In this document: positions 4,819 to 5,919 of the stretch, piece after piece | Layout of the letters: every line of letters starts with the position of its first letter | Position numbering within the stretch: position 1 is the first letter of the stretch | Assembly (NCBI GenBank): GCA_003510825.1 | Contig: DOKO01000439.1 | Coordinates: 1 to 5,919, forward strand | Length of the DNA stretch: 5,919 nucleotides | Direction: 5' to 3' | Source of the DNA: Stenotrophomonas sp. | GTDB taxonomy: Bacteria; Pseudomonadota; Gammaproteobacteria; Xanthomonadales; Xanthomonadaceae | The notes under the pieces: model-generated | The model's database searches: none | What the model was told of the DNA's origin: nothing | What the model saw: the letters and a program-made list of their open reading frames with translations, nothing else | Made by a program: the position numbers and the translations under genes

Positions 4819-5342
4819 AGGCGACAGGTAATTTCGAGGCGGCGCGCGACGTCGACCCGATGGTGGTGTTGAGCGACAAGACGCGCGCTCACATCGATCA
4901 CTGGCTGTCCAAGTTCCCGCCGGACCGCAAGCGCTCCGCCGTGCTGCAGGGCCTGCATGCGGCCCAGGAGCAGAACCAGGGTTGGCTGACCGACGAGCTG
5001 ATCGCCGGCGTGGCCAAGTACCTGGATCTGCCGCCGGTGTGGGCCTACGAGGTCGCCAGCTTCTACTCGATGTTCGAGACCGAGAAGGTGGGCCGCAACA
5101 ACGTGGCCATCTGCACCAACATCAGCTGCTGGCTCAATGGCGCCGAAGACATCGTGCGCCATTGCGAGAAGAAGCTGGGCATCAAGCACGGCCAGTCCAC
5201 CCCGGACGGCCGCGTCTACCTCAAGCGCGAGGAAGAGTGCCTGGCAGGCTGCGGTGGTGCACCGATGATGGTCATCAACGGTCATTACCATGAGCGTCTG
5301 ACCCTGGAAAAGGTCGACGAGCTGCTGGACGGGCTGGAGTAA
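4815..5342 (+). CDS. nuoE: NADH-quinone oxidoreductase subunit E (cluster N1a)
   Basis: 24-kDa subunit of the NADH dehydrogenase module; it has a thioredoxin-like fold and holds the [2Fe-2S] cluster N1a next to the flavin in NuoF. The 175-residue product starts with a helical region (about 20-90) containing the family stretch PPVWAYEVASFYSMF (73-87). The four cluster ligands follow: Cys100 and Cys105 (CTNISC) and Cys142 and Cys146 (CLAGC). The start is firm: ATG 4815 has GAGG (4804-4807) 7 bases upstream, and an in-frame TGA at 4803-4805 blocks any longer form. It ends 4 bases before nuoF. Confidence 0.98.
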   Translation: MKATGNFEAARDVDPMVVLSDKTRAHIDHWLSKFPPDRKRSAVLQGLHAAQEQNQGWLTDELIAGVAKYLDLPPVWAYEVASFYSMFETEKVGRNNVAICTNISCWLNGAEDIVRHCEKKLGIKHGQSTPDGRVYLKREEECLAGCGGAPMMVINGHYHERLTLEKVDELLDGLE

Positions 5343-5346
5343 GGGC

Positions 5347-5919
5347 ATGGCACATCACCACGAATCCAAGGGTCCGGTCGGCCCCGCGCCGCTGCCGCAC
5401 CAGGTGGTCTACACCACCCTGCATTACGACACCCCGTGGTCGTACGAAAGCTACCTGAAGACCGGTGGCTACGCCGCCCTGCGCAAGATCCTCGAAGAGA
5501 AGATCTCGCCGGAGCAGGTCATCGAGATGGTCAAGGCCTCGGGCCTGCGCGGCCGCGGTGGCGCTGGCTTCCCGACCGGCCTGAAGTGGTCCTTCATGCC
5601 CAAGGGCAACATGCAGAAGTACATCCTCTGCAACTCGGATGAATCCGAGCCGGGCACCTGCAAGGACCGCGACATCCTGCGTTACAACCCGCATTCGGTC
5701 GTGGAAGGCATGGCGATCGCCTGCTACGCCACCGGCTCGACCGTGGGCTACAACTACCTGCGCGGTGAGTTCCACCACGAGCCGTTCGAGAACTTCGAGC
5801 AGGCCCTGGCCGATGCCTATGCAAACGGCTGGCTGGGCAAGAACGTGATGGGCTCGGGCGTGGACATCGACATCTACGGTGCCCTGGGCGCCGGCGCCTA
5901 CATCTGCGGCGAAGAAACC
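5347..5919 (+). CDS. nuoF: NADH-quinone oxidoreductase subunit F, 5' part
   Basis: 51-kDa subunit that binds NADH and FMN and carries [4Fe-4S] cluster N3; the entry point for electrons into complex I. The window holds 191 codons and stops mid-gene with the frame still open; the E. coli protein is about 445 residues, so the C-terminal N3 cysteines lie outside. Visible motifs are the glycine-rich flavin/NADH segment RGRGGAGFPTGLKW (68-81), the acidic NSDESEPGT (96-104) and a second glycine-rich segment, GAGAYICGEET (181-191). ATG 5347 is preceded by GGAG (5336-5339) at 7 bases, overlapping the end of nuoE, so coupling is likely. The N-terminus carries three consecutive histidines (MAHHHESKG), a small peculiarity of unknown meaning. 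Confidence 0.97.
   Translation, partial: MAHHHESKGPVGPAPLPHQVVYTTLHYDTPWSYESYLKTGGYAALRKILEEKISPEQVIEMVKASGLRGRGGAGFPTGLKWSFMPKGNMQKYILCNSDESEPGTCKDRDILRYNPHSVVEGMAIACYATGSTVGYNYLRGEFHHEPFENFEQALADAYANGWLGKNVMGSGVDIDIYGALGAGAYICGEET

Noticed and set aside
1..5919. CRISPR array, insertion sequence or defence system
   Set aside because: No spaced direct repeats, transposase or nuclease-like frame is present; coding capacity is filled by housekeeping genes.

Overview
This GC-rich window reads as chromosomal housekeeping DNA from a gammaproteobacterium of the Xanthomonadaceae (Lysobacteraceae). Stenotrophomonas or a close relative is the best guess. The call rests on the recalled protein sequences (118-aa NuoA with a GTG start, 249-aa NuoC with a long internal insert, separate nuoC and nuoD) and on the order tpiA-secG-tRNA-Leu-nuo. 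No database was searched.

Layout, all on the + strand. Positions 1-255 are a non-coding leader. It holds twin hairpins with AUGGAU loops that resemble the TwoAYGGAY RNA motif, a compact C-run tract that is G-quadruplex-capable on the - strand, and a weak candidate promoter. Then come tpiA (256-1011, triosephosphate isomerase), secG (1045-1482, Sec translocon subunit) and tRNA-Leu(GAG) (1534-1618), which has its own plausible promoter. A 110-base leader with two inverted repeats leads into the nuo operon: nuoA (1729-2085), nuoB (2076-2630), nuoC (2664-3413), nuoD (3410-4717), nuoE (4815-5342) and the 5' part of nuoF (5347 to the window edge).

The nuo genes encode proton-pumping NADH:quinone oxidoreductase (complex I). 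NuoF (FMN, NADH site) and NuoE form the electron-input module. NuoB (last Fe-S cluster, N2), NuoC and NuoD form the connecting and quinone-binding module. NuoA is a membrane subunit next to the quinone chamber. The key residues expected of each family are present and no gene is visibly broken. Most junctions are tight: nuoA/nuoB overlap by 10 bp, nuoC/nuoD by 4 bp, and nuoE/nuoF are 4 bp apart.

The exception is the 97-base nuoD-nuoE gap. It carries a strong hairpin with a GCAA tetraloop and a 33-codon reading frame that overlaps the nuoD stop and the nuoE start. No mobile element, CRISPR array or obviously new multi-gene system is visible. The points worth a second look are the non-coding structures and lineage-specific protein features.
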